Positions 54,780 to 64,000 of a stretch of DNA of 64,000 nucleotides are shown one piece after another. The translations under genes were made by a program, and so were the position numbers. Position 1 is the first letter of the stretch. Every line of letters begins with the position of its first letter. This DNA comes from Eretmocerus hayati (taxonomy: Eukaryota > Arthropoda > Insecta > Hymenoptera > Aphelinidae): NCBI GenBank assembly GCA_029851415.1, contig CM056742.1, positions 89,952,748 to 90,016,747 of the forward strand, in the 5' to 3' direction. The notes beneath the pieces are model-generated. The model had not been told where the DNA came from, did not search any database, and was given only the letters and a program-made list of their open reading frames with translations.

Positions 54780-55793
54780 TTATCGTTCGATGATGCGAGA
54801 GAAGCCATCGGCTTCAGGACATATTCAAGGTCATCATCATCGTGAACATGCTCGAATCAAACATAATTGCATACAATTTTTCTCAAATTTCCACTCAAAT
54901 TTGAAACATTGATTAAAGAGCAAAATATGATTCGAAAATCAAAAATTAGAGACAGGAATATATTCAAATTGTCAAACAGATTTGGAAAAAGCAGAGAAAA
55001 AAGGAAAATAGCTCATCCGATTCATCCCGCGACGAACTTCCACGGTTCCCAGAGACCCCCTGGATTTGCAGGTTCTTTCCGCCGTTCCCTCGGGGTGCGC
55101 CGACTGGAGACCTCATAGCGCCTCTCGGGTTAGCCTGAATCCAAAACGAAACAATGTCGAAGGCTGCCCTAATCCTGCGCTCGCTGCCGGTGTACCAATG
55201 CTCTGAAGCAAGCAATCGAGGAGTTATCCCCGTCCGCCGGTAGGGTATCAGCACAGCATCTGCTGATAGGCCTCGTAGACGCCGCCGCTGGTTACCCAAG
55301 AAAACATCCGACCGCGCACAATCATCATAAATTTCACCTCGTGTCGATGTGAATCCATTCTCTCTTGGTGGGAGAGTTTCCGTTTGAGTGACTGTGGAGT
55401 GAGAAACTCCTGGCTCTTTTCTCATCTGGTTCTGGTTCTGGTTCTCCTGTTTGTTGGTCTCAATCTCACTAGTGCGTCAAGCCACTTGGATACCATTAGT
55501 GATGGAGCCCTTCATGGCCGTTTTTGCTGGTTGTTTCAGGAAAACAAAGCCCCCGCCCCCCTCGTAGAGAGGGGAAGACGGATTGTCCTCCGTTCACTAG
55601 CACTTTTTCCTTACTCGCAAACGCTTTCCAGCTCTATATAAATCGAGACCCGTGTCGGAGCGAACGTAAACATGTCTATACTCATCAAAGACGTGAGCGG
55701 AACTCACACCATACCATTAATAATATCCCCACGATAGAATCGGTACCGCATGTTAACATTTGTTCGCCAAAATTGTGTCAGAATTGAAACACG
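54779..55793. other. unassigned DNA upstream of the CR1 element
   Basis: GC-richer around 55030-55330. Overlapping open frames on both strands (54964-55425 minus, 55384-55641 plus) show no family features. Part of it may be the 5' region of the CR1 element, whose start I cannot fix. Confidence 0.3.
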
Positions 55794-56155
55794 TCTGATG
55801 AGTGTATGTGTAGTGAGCTGCCTCACAGAAAAGAATCTGACACATTGTCACGAACGCAAGACACAGGAATGGAGACATGCACACACGAACACAAATCCAT
55901 ACCCTCGAGCCGAAGACAGCACGCCGTGAAATGTGAATATATTCATTATATTCGTATGGTAAGTGTACCTATATTGGACTGTCTCTCAGAGGAGGATTCT
56001 ACACATACTCACAAACACGAGACACGAAATAGGCACACACACACGTACCCAAAACCATATCTTCGACCCGGTGACAACACGCCGTAAAATGTGGATATAT
56101 TCTTCATGTTCGTCTAGAGAGTGTACGTGTATTGGCCTGCCTCACAAAAGAGGAT
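55794..56155 (+). repeat. tandem repeat of about 150 bp in the CR1 5' region
   Basis: Two and a third units (from about 55794, 55951 and 56103) share GTGTA..T..GC.GCCTCACA, ACACGA-type words and ACGCCGT-AAATGTG-ATATATTC. A (CT)n run at 56157-56178 follows. Repeated 5' UTR blocks can act as promoters in non-LTR elements; whether these belong to the element is inference. Confidence 0.6.
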
Positions 56156-56371
56156 CCCTCTCTCTCTCTCTCTCCCTCTCTCCTCTCCCATCTGCAAAAG
56201 CAAGTTGAATCCTGCAGAGTGGGATCCCAGAGGCCGTTTTACGCTGTTGCTATTCCATAGTTAGACCGGACATTCCGCTGGAACGGTGCCTGGCGCCAAA
56301 AGTGAGCTTTGTGCGCATGCTCGGAGGTCGTCTGCTACGCTAGCCTGCTTCGCTGTCTTGCTGTCTGCTGC

Positions 56372-58186
56372 ATGATGAGCGACAACATCTGCTGTGTCTG
56401 CAACAACACCTTACGTGCAGGCAGCAGAGTATGCGACATCTGTAAAAAATCAGCACATGTCAAGTGCTCGAGAACATCCAGACGAGCAGTGACATGTGAA
56501 AGATGTCTGCAGGTGAGCGAGATTCCAGCCGCAAAATCAACATCAAGTGCGACGAAGCAGACGACTTCGACTTCCCGCCTCAGTATGCAAACAGCCAGAG
56601 AGAGAGAGAAGGAGAAAACAAGCCCACGAAGACGTGTGAGTAATCAGCCGCTCTCACACATGCGGCTCAGCTCGCGTGGCGCGCCAGGAAAGTCTCCCCT
56701 CACCCCGCACCATACCACCACGGGCAGCAGCGCTGAGCTCCCCACCACCAGTGCCTCTCAAGCCATCGAGAGTCGACAGCTCACGCCAGCGGGGGGTATT
56801 CCGCCAGCTACTGCTTCGCCTCCGTTAAGTGGCGCCACCATCCACGAGTCCAGCAGAACAGAGCCCGCGAACATTCAAAAGCAGCAATCTGATGCGCGGC
56901 TCACTACTGCCTCTCCGTCGCTGCTCAGTACATCACACGTGGATCACCCCGTCGGATCGGTGGAAAGCAATAGCCTCAACATCTCGGATAAACCTGCAGC
57001 AACAACCACGTCGACGTCGTCAAACTCTCCGGAATCAAAGTGGGTATATATACGGGAGAGTACTCTGGACCTATTCTACAACCAAAATGCCTTGCTTCAG
57101 AACCAGCTTGACGAAATAAAATCCCTCGTGATCCGACAAAACGTTGCCACTACCTCTCCATCTTGCACACCAGCAGTAAGTGAGGTGGATGATCGATTGT
57201 TGGCACGTGTATCTTCTCTCGAGGGACTTATAGAGAAGCAAAGCTCCCAGCTGGAGGAGCTTCGCTTGGATCGACAGCTTCTTCTGGAGCAAAATTCCAT
57301 CATGGCAGGCCAAATTTCTACCTTAACAGAGCTATTGTCAGGCTTCCAGAGTACTCTGCAGAATAGTAAATTTCGCAATGATGAGAATAGTAATGCTGAA
57401 TCGACACATCAATCCTCGATTCCTAACACTGCCCCTAGGATGAACGAGTCCCCCCACTCATGCGCTCGGAAGCAAGGGCAGGGACTGGGCAATGACGGAC
57501 TTGAGCGCTGTAAACTGATTATTAATGGTGTATTAAAAGAAGATTCTGAGGCCTCACCAGCACAGATATCTGATATTTCTTATGCAGTGCTCAAGTCTAT
57601 TCTCCCCTCATTGGAGAGGGCAGACATTGCTGATGTCCGTGTCCTGCAACCGGGGCGTGCGTCTGGGGAGAAGACTCCAACAGGTAATCGTGACTCGGTT
57701 CTATCTTCCCGAGCCTCAGCTGCCATCACGCGCAATTTACCATCATGTGTAGTCCAACTCTCCAGTAGTCGACTAGTCGGGAAAGTGATTCGGGCTAAAC
57801 GTTCAATCACCAATAATTACTTCACGGCCAACAATATCCAGCCTGACTCACTCGACCCAGATACAAAAGCTCATGTGCCAGACCGTAAAATCTTTATAAA
57901 TGAGATGCTCCACCGTGAAAAATACAAAGAATTCATACGTTTAAGGTCGGTTGCACGCGGTTTGGGTCTTAAATACGTCTGGCACAGAGATGGGCGTTTC
58001 TGGGTTAGACGGAAAAATGGTGAGCGAGCGCATACGTTCGAATCCCTTGCTGATCTGCAGGTCATTCAAACGACCTGTCAAAGTGGTCCGGAACGTACCT
58101 GTGCGTCCTCTAATAACACCCAGAGCTGCACTATCGTTCCGGAGCAAAATAAAGTTCCGGCAACAGAATCAGCAAGGACTCCCTGA
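56372..58186 (+). CDS. CR1-like ORF1 protein with PHD-type zinc finger
   Basis: 604 residues from ATG 56372; the frame is open a further 63 nt upstream without ATG. Residues 5-45 form a Cys/His finger (CCVCNNTLRAGSRVCDICKK...HVKC...CERC) of PHD type. A long Ser/Thr/Pro-rich linker follows to about residue 240, then a coiled coil (about residues 250-330, LLQNQLDEIKSLV and LEGLIEKQSSQLEEL). The C-terminal domain (about 385-560) contains VRVLQPG, VIRAKRSITNNYF, IFINEMLHREKYKEFI and KYVWHRDGRFWVRRKNG, as in CR1/Jockey ORF1 proteins. It would bind and escort the element RNA. It ends ...RTP-UGA with the downstream frame continuing. Confidence 0.88.
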   Translation: MMSDNICCVCNNTLRAGSRVCDICKKSAHVKCSRTSRRAVTCERCLQVSEIPAAKSTSSATKQTTSTSRLSMQTAREREKEKTSPRRRVSNQPLSHMRLSSRGAPGKSPLTPHHTTTGSSAELPTTSASQAIESRQLTPAGGIPPATASPPLSGATIHESSRTEPANIQKQQSDARLTTASPSLLSTSHVDHPVGSVESNSLNISDKPAATTTSTSSNSPESKWVYIRESTLDLFYNQNALLQNQLDEIKSLVIRQNVATTSPSCTPAVSEVDDRLLARVSSLEGLIEKQSSQLEELRLDRQLLLEQNSIMAGQISTLTELLSGFQSTLQNSKFRNDENSNAESTHQSSIPNTAPRMNESPHSCARKQGQGLGNDGLERCKLIINGVLKEDSEASPAQISDISYAVLKSILPSLERADIADVRVLQPGRASGEKTPTGNRDSVLSSRASAAITRNLPSCVVQLSSSRLVGKVIRAKRSITNNYFTANNIQPDSLDPDTKAHVPDRKIFINEMLHREKYKEFIRLRSVARGLGLKYVWHRDGRFWVRRKNGERAHTFESLADLQVIQTTCQSGPERTCASSNNTQSCTIVPEQNKVPATESARTP

Positions 58187-58189
58187 CTG
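58184..58189 (+). promoter_or_regulatory. candidate stop-codon readthrough site UGA-CUG between ORF1 and EN-RT
   Basis: The ORF1 stop is TGA followed by CTG, and the EN-RT coding continues in the same frame. The second copy has TGA-CTA at the equivalent place (63527-63532). UGA followed by CUA or another C-starting codon is the best-known leaky stop context. No in-frame ATG precedes the endonuclease motifs, so either readthrough or non-AUG initiation must supply ORF2 (inference). Confidence 0.5.
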
Positions 58190-61114
58190 GATACGGCTGC
58201 TGAAGAGCGACGAGGGAGGGGTAATTCTTTAAAAGCGGGATTTATCAACCTTAACTCCCTGACAGATAAGATTGAGCATCTACGCTTGCTCGTCGCTAAC
58301 GATCCCTCCTATCATCTATTTGGGGTGGCCGAGTCGAAGCTAGATGAGTATGTGGATGACAGTCTCGTTCAAATTCCAGGTTTTTCGTTGTTGCGACAAG
58401 ATCGCAACAGAGAAGATGGAGGAGTTGCCTTGTATGTGCGCAATGACTTCAAAATTGAGAAGTTGGTTTCGTCGAATACTTTTGGGCCGGGGAAACCTGG
58501 CGTGCCCGAATTCCTTTTTTGTAGCGTGCAGCAAGGCAGCTCACCCCCAATATTAGTCGCGGCGATCTATAGACCCCCTAAAATTGCCATGCAGAAGGAT
58601 GATGGGCTGTTTGGCTCGTTACGCCGGCTGTGTGGTGATTACAGTCACAAAATCATTATGGGTGATCTGAACGCTGACTTGTTGGATACTGCTCATCCCG
58701 ACACCAAGACACTGATTGCACTGACAGAAGAACTAGCCTTGCAGATAGTGCAGCATGGCCCGACTCATCAACACAACCCCAATGTATCTCATACATGGAT
58801 TGATCACATCTACGTAGATGACAACGACACCATTACTGACTTTCACAACAGACATCTGCCCAGTTTCGGTGGGCACTCGGTCATTGACGTCACCATCAAC
58901 GTCTTCACCCCTACTCCGCCAAAAAATTCCTTCAAATATAGGGATTTTCGTAACATCACCCCGGAGATATTGAATGACCGTCTGCTCCGCTGTGACTGGA
59001 CAGCTCTTGAAAATGCCGAAACCAGTTTGGAAGACGCAATTCAATGCTTGAATGTAAATTTAATGATCGTTTTAGATGAATTAGCACCGGAAAAAACTAT
59101 AAACCCGCGTAAAAATGATGCTCCTTGGATTGGTCCTGAGCTGAGGGTGCTCATGAAGAAGCGAGACGCGACGCGCAGGCGTTGGGAGCGTATGCAACGC
59201 AACCAGTGCAAGTGTCCTGAGCTTCAAAATGAGTACTTTCGGCTTAGCGAAGAGGTCGATCTGCGCATTGAGCAAGAGCGTAATTCCTTCCTTCAAAACC
59301 ATCTTTCAGACGCTCTTGATCAGAACAAGAATATTTGGAAGGAGATGCGCAATCTCGGCCTCTTGCCCAAGAGCAAAGAGGAAGAACTTCACGGTTTCAC
59401 ACCGGATGAGTTGAACGCTCACTTTGCGGGGGTCTCTGTTTCCCCTCACGAAAATATCAATGAAGCAATGGACGATATTAACTCTGCACCGGAGGAGGGG
59501 TTTAAATTTAAGCCCACAAATTTCAATGATGTAGTCCTTGCTATTAAACATTTCTCCTCGCAGGCCCGCGGGGTGGATGGGATCCCTCAGAGTGTGATCG
59601 CGAAGGCTCTTCCGGCAATTGGTGATCTTATTGTACATATATTCAATTCCTCTTTCGCTCATAGCGTTTTTCCCGAGGCTTGGAAGCAAGCGGAGCTGAT
59701 TGCATTGAAGAAGACTGCAGCTCCATCAGCGGTCTCGGACTTTCGTCCCATAGCGCTGCTGTGCTTCCTTTCCAAGGTTCTGGAAAAAATTGCACATGAC
59801 CAAATCACGGAGTATTTAAAAGTAAAGAAACTTCTTGATCGCTTCCAGACTGGTTTCAGGCAATACCATAGCACCCAGACAGCTTTACTAAAGTTGACGG
59901 ATGACATCAGAGTAGGCATTGATAGGAAGAAGATCACCTTACTCCTACTATTCGACTTTAGCAAAGCTTTCGACACAATAACACCGTCAAAGCTGTTGAG
60001 GAAGCTCCGAAACCTTGGATTTTCAAGATCGGCACTCCTGTGGATAAAATCATACTTACAAGGCCGCACCCAAATAGTCACTTCAAAATCTGGTAGTTCT
60101 GATTGGCTTGAAACCAATCTGGGTGTTCCACAGGGATCCGTTCTCGGGCCTTTACTCTTCAGCTTATATGTTAATGACTTACCTGGTTTGCTAGACGGAA
60201 AGTCGGTATATCATCTATTCTATGCGGATGATCTTCAAATTTATCTCCAAGTCGAGAAAACTAAGATCAAGGAAGGCATCACTCGGCTGGGAGAAGTAGG
60301 ACGACTAATTGCTGAATGGGCCAGAAATTCCGGCCTGCGTCTCAACGCGGGCAAGACCAAGGCAATCCTCTTCAGCTCTGAGAGGAACATCAAAGATCTG
60401 AAAAGAATGGACTTGCCAGGGGTTGAGATACAGGAAGGAAAATTCATTCCGTTCAGCGATACAGTCGTGAGTCTTGGTGTTACACTTGATAGTGAACTGA
60501 CGTGGAAGCCGCACATCGACCAAGTAACTAAGAAAGTGAACAGAGCCCTTTACGGATTGCGGTTTTTTAGGGCGTGTATCACCAGACCTCTCCGAATTCG
60601 CCTAGTCGAGTCATTAGTTCAACCGCATTTAGACTATTGCACAGTCGTGTACCTCGACGCCACGGACGAACAGCGGCAACGGATACAACGACTGAGCAAT
60701 TCATGTGTGAGGTACATTTTTGATTTTAGGAGAGACGAGCACATCACCCCGTTTAGGGAGCGTTTAGGTTGGTTGCGTACTGATTCGCGGAGAATGTACT
60801 TCGCAGCTCTGTTAATGCATAAGATCATGCATTTAGGAGAGCCTGGCTACCTAGCTGCGATGTTCACCAGGTACCAATCTGAACGCCCCGCACGTGGTAA
60901 TGCAGAAGAGCGGGTACTCAAAGTTCCCCATATGAGACTTGAATATGGAAGGAGATCTTTCCAGGTTCAATGTGCTCATTTTTGGAACTTTCTCCCTCCG
61001 GGCTTTCGGCAGCTGGGGAAAACACCCTTGTTCAAAGAGTCCTTGAAAGATTTCCTATTAACAAAGTCTCCTCAGAGGATTGATCCGGAGAAGCAGCATT
61101 ACTTTAATCTTTGA
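58187..61114 (+). CDS. CR1-like ORF2: APE-type endonuclease and reverse transcriptase
   Basis: About 975 codons open after the UGA. The endonuclease occupies the first 270: FINLNSLTDKI (catalytic Asn), FGVAESKLD (Glu), GGVALYVRND, AIYRPP, IIMGDLNADLL, HTWIDHIYV and FGGHSVIDV. RT blocks follow: GVDGIPQSVI, DFRPIALLCFLSKVLEKI, FDFSKAFDTI, GVPQGSVLGPLLFSLYVND, the catalytic FYADDLQIY (60218-60244), LNAGKTKAILF and SLGVTLDSELTWKPHIDQV. The endonuclease nicks target DNA and RT copies the RNA there. The first in-frame ATG is about residue 135, inside the endonuclease, so the start is not a normal AUG. Confidence 0.93.
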   Translation: MDTAAEERRGRGNSLKAGFINLNSLTDKIEHLRLLVANDPSYHLFGVAESKLDEYVDDSLVQIPGFSLLRQDRNREDGGVALYVRNDFKIEKLVSSNTFGPGKPGVPEFLFCSVQQGSSPPILVAAIYRPPKIAMQKDDGLFGSLRRLCGDYSHKIIMGDLNADLLDTAHPDTKTLIALTEELALQIVQHGPTHQHNPNVSHTWIDHIYVDDNDTITDFHNRHLPSFGGHSVIDVTINVFTPTPPKNSFKYRDFRNITPEILNDRLLRCDWTALENAETSLEDAIQCLNVNLMIVLDELAPEKTINPRKNDAPWIGPELRVLMKKRDATRRRWERMQRNQCKCPELQNEYFRLSEEVDLRIEQERNSFLQNHLSDALDQNKNIWKEMRNLGLLPKSKEEELHGFTPDELNAHFAGVSVSPHENINEAMDDINSAPEEGFKFKPTNFNDVVLAIKHFSSQARGVDGIPQSVIAKALPAIGDLIVHIFNSSFAHSVFPEAWKQAELIALKKTAAPSAVSDFRPIALLCFLSKVLEKIAHDQITEYLKVKKLLDRFQTGFRQYHSTQTALLKLTDDIRVGIDRKKITLLLLFDFSKAFDTITPSKLLRKLRNLGFSRSALLWIKSYLQGRTQIVTSKSGSSDWLETNLGVPQGSVLGPLLFSLYVNDLPGLLDGKSVYHLFYADDLQIYLQVEKTKIKEGITRLGEVGRLIAEWARNSGLRLNAGKTKAILFSSERNIKDLKRMDLPGVEIQEGKFIPFSDTVVSLGVTLDSELTWKPHIDQVTKKVNRALYGLRFFRACITRPLRIRLVESLVQPHLDYCTVVYLDATDEQRQRIQRLSNSCVRYIFDFRRDEHITPFRERLGWLRTDSRRMYFAALLMHKIMHLGEPGYLAAMFTRYQSERPARGNAEERVLKVPHMRLEYGRRSFQVQCAHFWNFLPPGFRQLGKTPLFKESLKDFLLTKSPQRIDPEKQHYFNL

Positions 61115-61425
61115 TGGGCTAGGGCTTTGTTCCTTTGCTTTCTATCTCTTTTTAATTGTAAGTGACCTTCTGTCACCAGACTGAAGAAAAACTGTGATAT
61201 TTCCGTGAACCCATGCCATTTATCTCATTTTCTTTCAAGTGAAATCGTAAAGTGTATGACTAGTCACAATTTGTGATATATCTATCCTTGACCAAATTAT
61301 TTCTTAATATGATTTTATCGGAATATTTATTAATTTTATATATACATATATGTGACACATATGAAAATATGTAGGTGTATTTTGTCGTATGACGAATAAA
61401 GGATATCTATCTCCTCTCTCTCTCT
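61115..61425 (+). other. CR1 3' UTR and tail
   Basis: AT-rich, with AATAAA at 61394-61399 followed by ATATCTATCTC and a CT run. This is consistent with a CR1-type tail made of short repeats and not poly(A). Confidence 0.65.
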
Positions 61426-61731
61426 GCCGGTGAGTACAACCACACGCTCTCTACATCGCTCCGTCTTGAATGTCTTTTCTCACCGACAAAACATCGTCCC
61501 GAGGGGCATATTTTTGCAGATTGGACTTCCTCTCGCAGGCTCATACCTTTGGAGCAACACTGCATGGCTCCAATCAGAGCCTGAGAGGAATTATTCCAAA
61601 TTCTGCAATTCGACAATAACATCCAGTCGGCAGTTCTTGGCGCCGAAACCAACCATCCTGCGCATGCCCGGCGATCGTCGTCTGCTCCACGCTAACTATA
61701 CACCAGTACTGCTGCTGTCTGCTGTCACGCG

Positions 61732-63529
61732 ATGGGCGACACCACCTGCCACATATGCAACACCAACCTGCGTCATGGCAGCAAGCAATGCAGCACCTGC
61801 AAACGGTTCGTCCACACAAAATGTTCAAAAGCATCGAACAACAAGTGGTTTTGCATAGCGTGTCACGAGGTGAGCAGAAAATCATACAAAATAGCGTCGC
61901 CGGGCGCCATTAAGCAAACGGCTTCATCTGCTCGGCGCAGCACTACGAAGCACGTCAGAGAGAGAGAGAGAGAGATGGAGAATACCGGCTTGCGCACTAG
62001 TGTGAGTGGCTTGTCTACCACTACACAGACTCGGCTCAGCTCTCGCAGCAAGGTGGGGACATCTCCCCCTGCCCCGCGCACCATTACCACCGGCCGCGGC
62101 GAGAAGCCCCCTACCACCAGTGGCTCTACTCCCGTCGGGAGGACCGATGAACAGTCGATGTCGTCTGCTGCACCACCAACTGGCAGCGGTGGCAGCACCT
62201 CAGCGCTTACCGCTCGTGGCGCGCAAATTCAAACAGAAGCCATCGGCGCATCCCAGCCATTACTCTTATCAACATCTTCGGATGATGGTCGTGGGATATC
62301 CCAAGACGGGAACGACAGAACACCAGTCCAGCCGGTTGAACACTACTCCAGCAACAACGCCAGCACCGGGAATTCTTAGAGATAAGTGGGTTTTGATTTC
62401 GCAGAGTGCTCTGGATCTCTTTTTTCAACAATCTCAGAACCGGCTTGACGAGATAATGTCCCTCTTTAACCGACGTGAGGCTGCCATCTCCTCTCCGCCA
62501 CTCACACCAGCAGTGAGTGCGGAGAGTGCTCAACTGTTAGCGCGCATGTCGTCTCTGGAGGAACTCATAGAGAAGCAAAACTCCAAGCTGGAGGAGTTTC
62601 GCCTAGATCGTGAGCTACTTCTTGAGGAAAATACTTTGATGAAAAGCCAGATCTCACATCTGACTGATCTTTTGAAAGACGACCAGGGCACTCTGCGAAA
62701 ATCTAATGTTAGTAATGAAATTAAGTCTTCCGTTTCTGAGCTTCCACATCAATCCTCCGGGCCAGATCCTCACGTTCGAACGGATTTTTCTAACCATTCA
62801 CGTGCTGGGCGGCGGAGCACTGAACTCAGGGGTGAAGGTCTTGAGTGCAGCCAACTAATTATCACTGGTGCTTTGAAAAAAGACTCTACTGCCTCGGAGG
62901 ATGAGGTACGTAATATTTCCTTCGCAGTACTCAAGTCCATTCTTCCCTCGCTGGAGAGGGAGAACATTTCTGATGTTCGTGTTCTGCAACCCGGGCACGT
63001 GTCCGGAAGGACGAGTCCGAAACGTAACTACAGATCACCCGATTCATCGCCCTGAGCCTCGGACATCCGCTCACGTTCTGTTCCATCCTGCGTAGTCCAA
63101 CTCTCGTGCAGTCGTCTAGTCAGGGAGGTGATTAGAGCCAAGCGCTCGATTGCCAACAATTATTTCACAACTCATAACATCGAGCCCACATTGCTTGGCC
63201 CTGAAGCGAAAGCCCATGTGCCGGACCGAAAGATTTACATCAATGAAATGCTACCTCGTGACAAATACAAGGAATATATTCAGCTGAGGCCACTTGCACG
63301 AGGTCTAGGCTTCAAATATGTTTGGCACAGCGGTGGACGCTTTTGGGTCAGGCGTAGAAATGGCGAGAGAGCGCATGCGTTCGAGTCCCTCACTGAACTG
63401 CATGTCATTCAAACGGCGTGTCGAACAGCCCCAAGACCAAATCATGAGTCATCGGACAGTAGCCCGAACAGTGCAACCGTTCCAGACCAGGTTACAGATT
63501 CTACAGCAGCATCAGCGGGGACTCCCTGA
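61732..63529 (+). pseudogene. ORF1 of second CR1-like copy, broken
   Basis: ATG at 61732 opens the same PHD-type finger (CHICNTNLRHGSKQCSTCKR...HTKC...CIAC). The first frame ends at 62379, while the homologous coding has moved to another frame by about 62360 (GILRDKWVLISQSALDLFF), so a frameshift lies near 62350. The frame then runs through the coiled coil and C-terminal domain, with one TGA at 63053-63055 where the first copy has an Arg codon (CGA to TGA-type decay). It continues in phase to the TGA at 63527-63529, which corresponds to the ORF1 stop of the first copy. Confidence 0.85.
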
Positions 63530-64000
63530 CTAAATACGGCTGCCGGAGAGTCAAAAGGGAGTGGTAGTTCCTTAAAGGCGGGGCTTATCAACCTTAACTC
63601 CTTAACAGATAAGATTGAGCACCTGCGCCTGCTCGTCGCTGCCGACCCCTCCTACCATCTTTTCGGGGTAGCTGAGTCGTGACTCGATGAGTTTGTGGAT
63701 GACAGTCTTGTTCAGGTCCCAGGTTATTCGCTGTTACGGCAAGATCGTAACAGAAACGGTGGCGGGGTTGCTCTGTATGTGCGTAATGATTTCAAAGTGG
63801 AGAGGCTTGCCTCGTCTAATACTTCTGGTCCGGGGTGTCCTGGCATCCCCGAGTATTTGTTTTGCAGCGTACAGCAGGGTAACTCGCCATCGATTCTAGT
63901 AGGTGTGATTTATAGACCTCCAAAGGTTGCCATGCAGAAGGATGATGGGCTTTTCGGCTCATTACGCCGACTGTGTGAAGATTTTAGCCACAAAGTTATT
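63530..64000 (+). pseudogene. ORF2 start of second CR1-like copy, truncated by window edge
   Basis: In phase with ORF1 after TGA-CTA. It has the same endonuclease opening (LINLNSLTDKI, VAES, GGVALYVRND, VIYRPPK), with a TGA at 63680-63682 in place of the Lys after the catalytic Glu. Otherwise open to 64000. No ATG precedes the endonuclease here either. Confidence 0.85.

Larger units (their letters stand above)
55794..61425 (+). mobile_element. CR1-like non-LTR retrotransposon, near intact
   Basis: Two long coding regions in the same frame (ORF1 56372-58186, EN-RT 58187-61114) are separated by a single UGA. The 3' UTR is about 310 bp and ends with AATAAA (61394-61399) and a short GATATCTATCTC-type repeat and CT run. 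APE-type endonuclease, RT and a PHD-type finger in ORF1 fit the CR1 group of the Jockey superfamily. No disabling stop or frameshift is visible. The 5' limit is not defined, and target duplications could not be seen. Confidence 0.85.
61430..64000 (+). mobile_element. second CR1-like copy, head-to-tail, decayed, runs off window
   Basis: Starts within a few bases of the first copy's tail. The 5' UTR shares GGCGCC-AAA and TGCGCATGC-CGG-GATCGTC-type blocks with the region just upstream of the first ORF1. Same gene order and same family, but clearly diverged, with a frameshift and stops. Confidence 0.85.

Noticed and set aside
55000..55425. 153-codon minus-strand frame upstream of the CR1 element
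   Set aside because: It overlaps open frames on the other strand in a GC-richer stretch. No motif is recognised, so support is insufficient.

Overview
This window looks like a repeat-dense accessory region of an animal genome, most likely an arthropod and probably an insect. The evidence is the set of transposon families: Ty3/gypsy, Ty1/copia, BEL/Pao, CR1-like non-LTR elements with a PHD-type finger in ORF1, foldback elements, and an arthropod-type hAT-like gene with spliceosomal introns. I recognise no ordinary host housekeeping gene. The species cannot be named from the sequence alone.

Layout. 1-5073 (minus): a decayed three-exon hAT-like transposase-family gene, continuing past the left edge; its large intron holds a MITE with pogo/Tigger-type ends. 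5412-6541: a 1.1 kb foldback. 7467-33432 (minus): one Ty3/gypsy element flanked by the 4-bp duplication AGCT. It reads 5' LTR, tRNA-Lys-type primer site, a tRNA-like segment, gag, protease, RT/RNase H and integrase. A complete Ty1/copia element (12752-26382, duplication AATTC) splits the integrase gene. The gypsy gene then resumes, followed by a small two-exon extra gene and a 3' LTR that carries a 2.5 kb foldback. The copia element is itself split between gag and pol by a 4.3 kb element with repeat-built inverted arms, and its leader holds a deleted CR1-type element. At least four insertion layers can be ordered.

34088-34858 is an alternating satellite. It abuts a TIR transposon (34857-39511) that contains a 2.28 kb solo LTR (34945-37225, duplication GTAT). 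42089-42912 is another foldback. 43627-44508 (minus) is a broken gene with weak resemblance to a rhabdovirus matrix protein. 46265-47559 (plus) is an unrecognised decayed gene whose acidic 3' end forms the tip of a giant palindrome (47484-50170); a second foldback (48899-49957) is inserted in one arm. 51078-51421 is a tandem array, and 52029-53834 (minus) a BEL/Pao gag/protease relic. 55794-61425 (plus) is a near-intact CR1-like retrotransposon, followed head-to-tail by a decayed second copy running off the right edge.

The most interesting signals are four. (1) In both CR1 copies the EN-RT reading frame continues in phase straight through one UGA-CU stop with no AUG before the endonuclease, which suggests programmed readthrough. 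(2) The heptamer CTAGAAG is strongly over-used, in two different codon phases, along the sense strand of the copia element. (3) The gypsy element carries a spliced third gene and a tRNA-like Pol III-type segment in its leader. (4) Foldback elements are nested inside other palindromes and LTRs.
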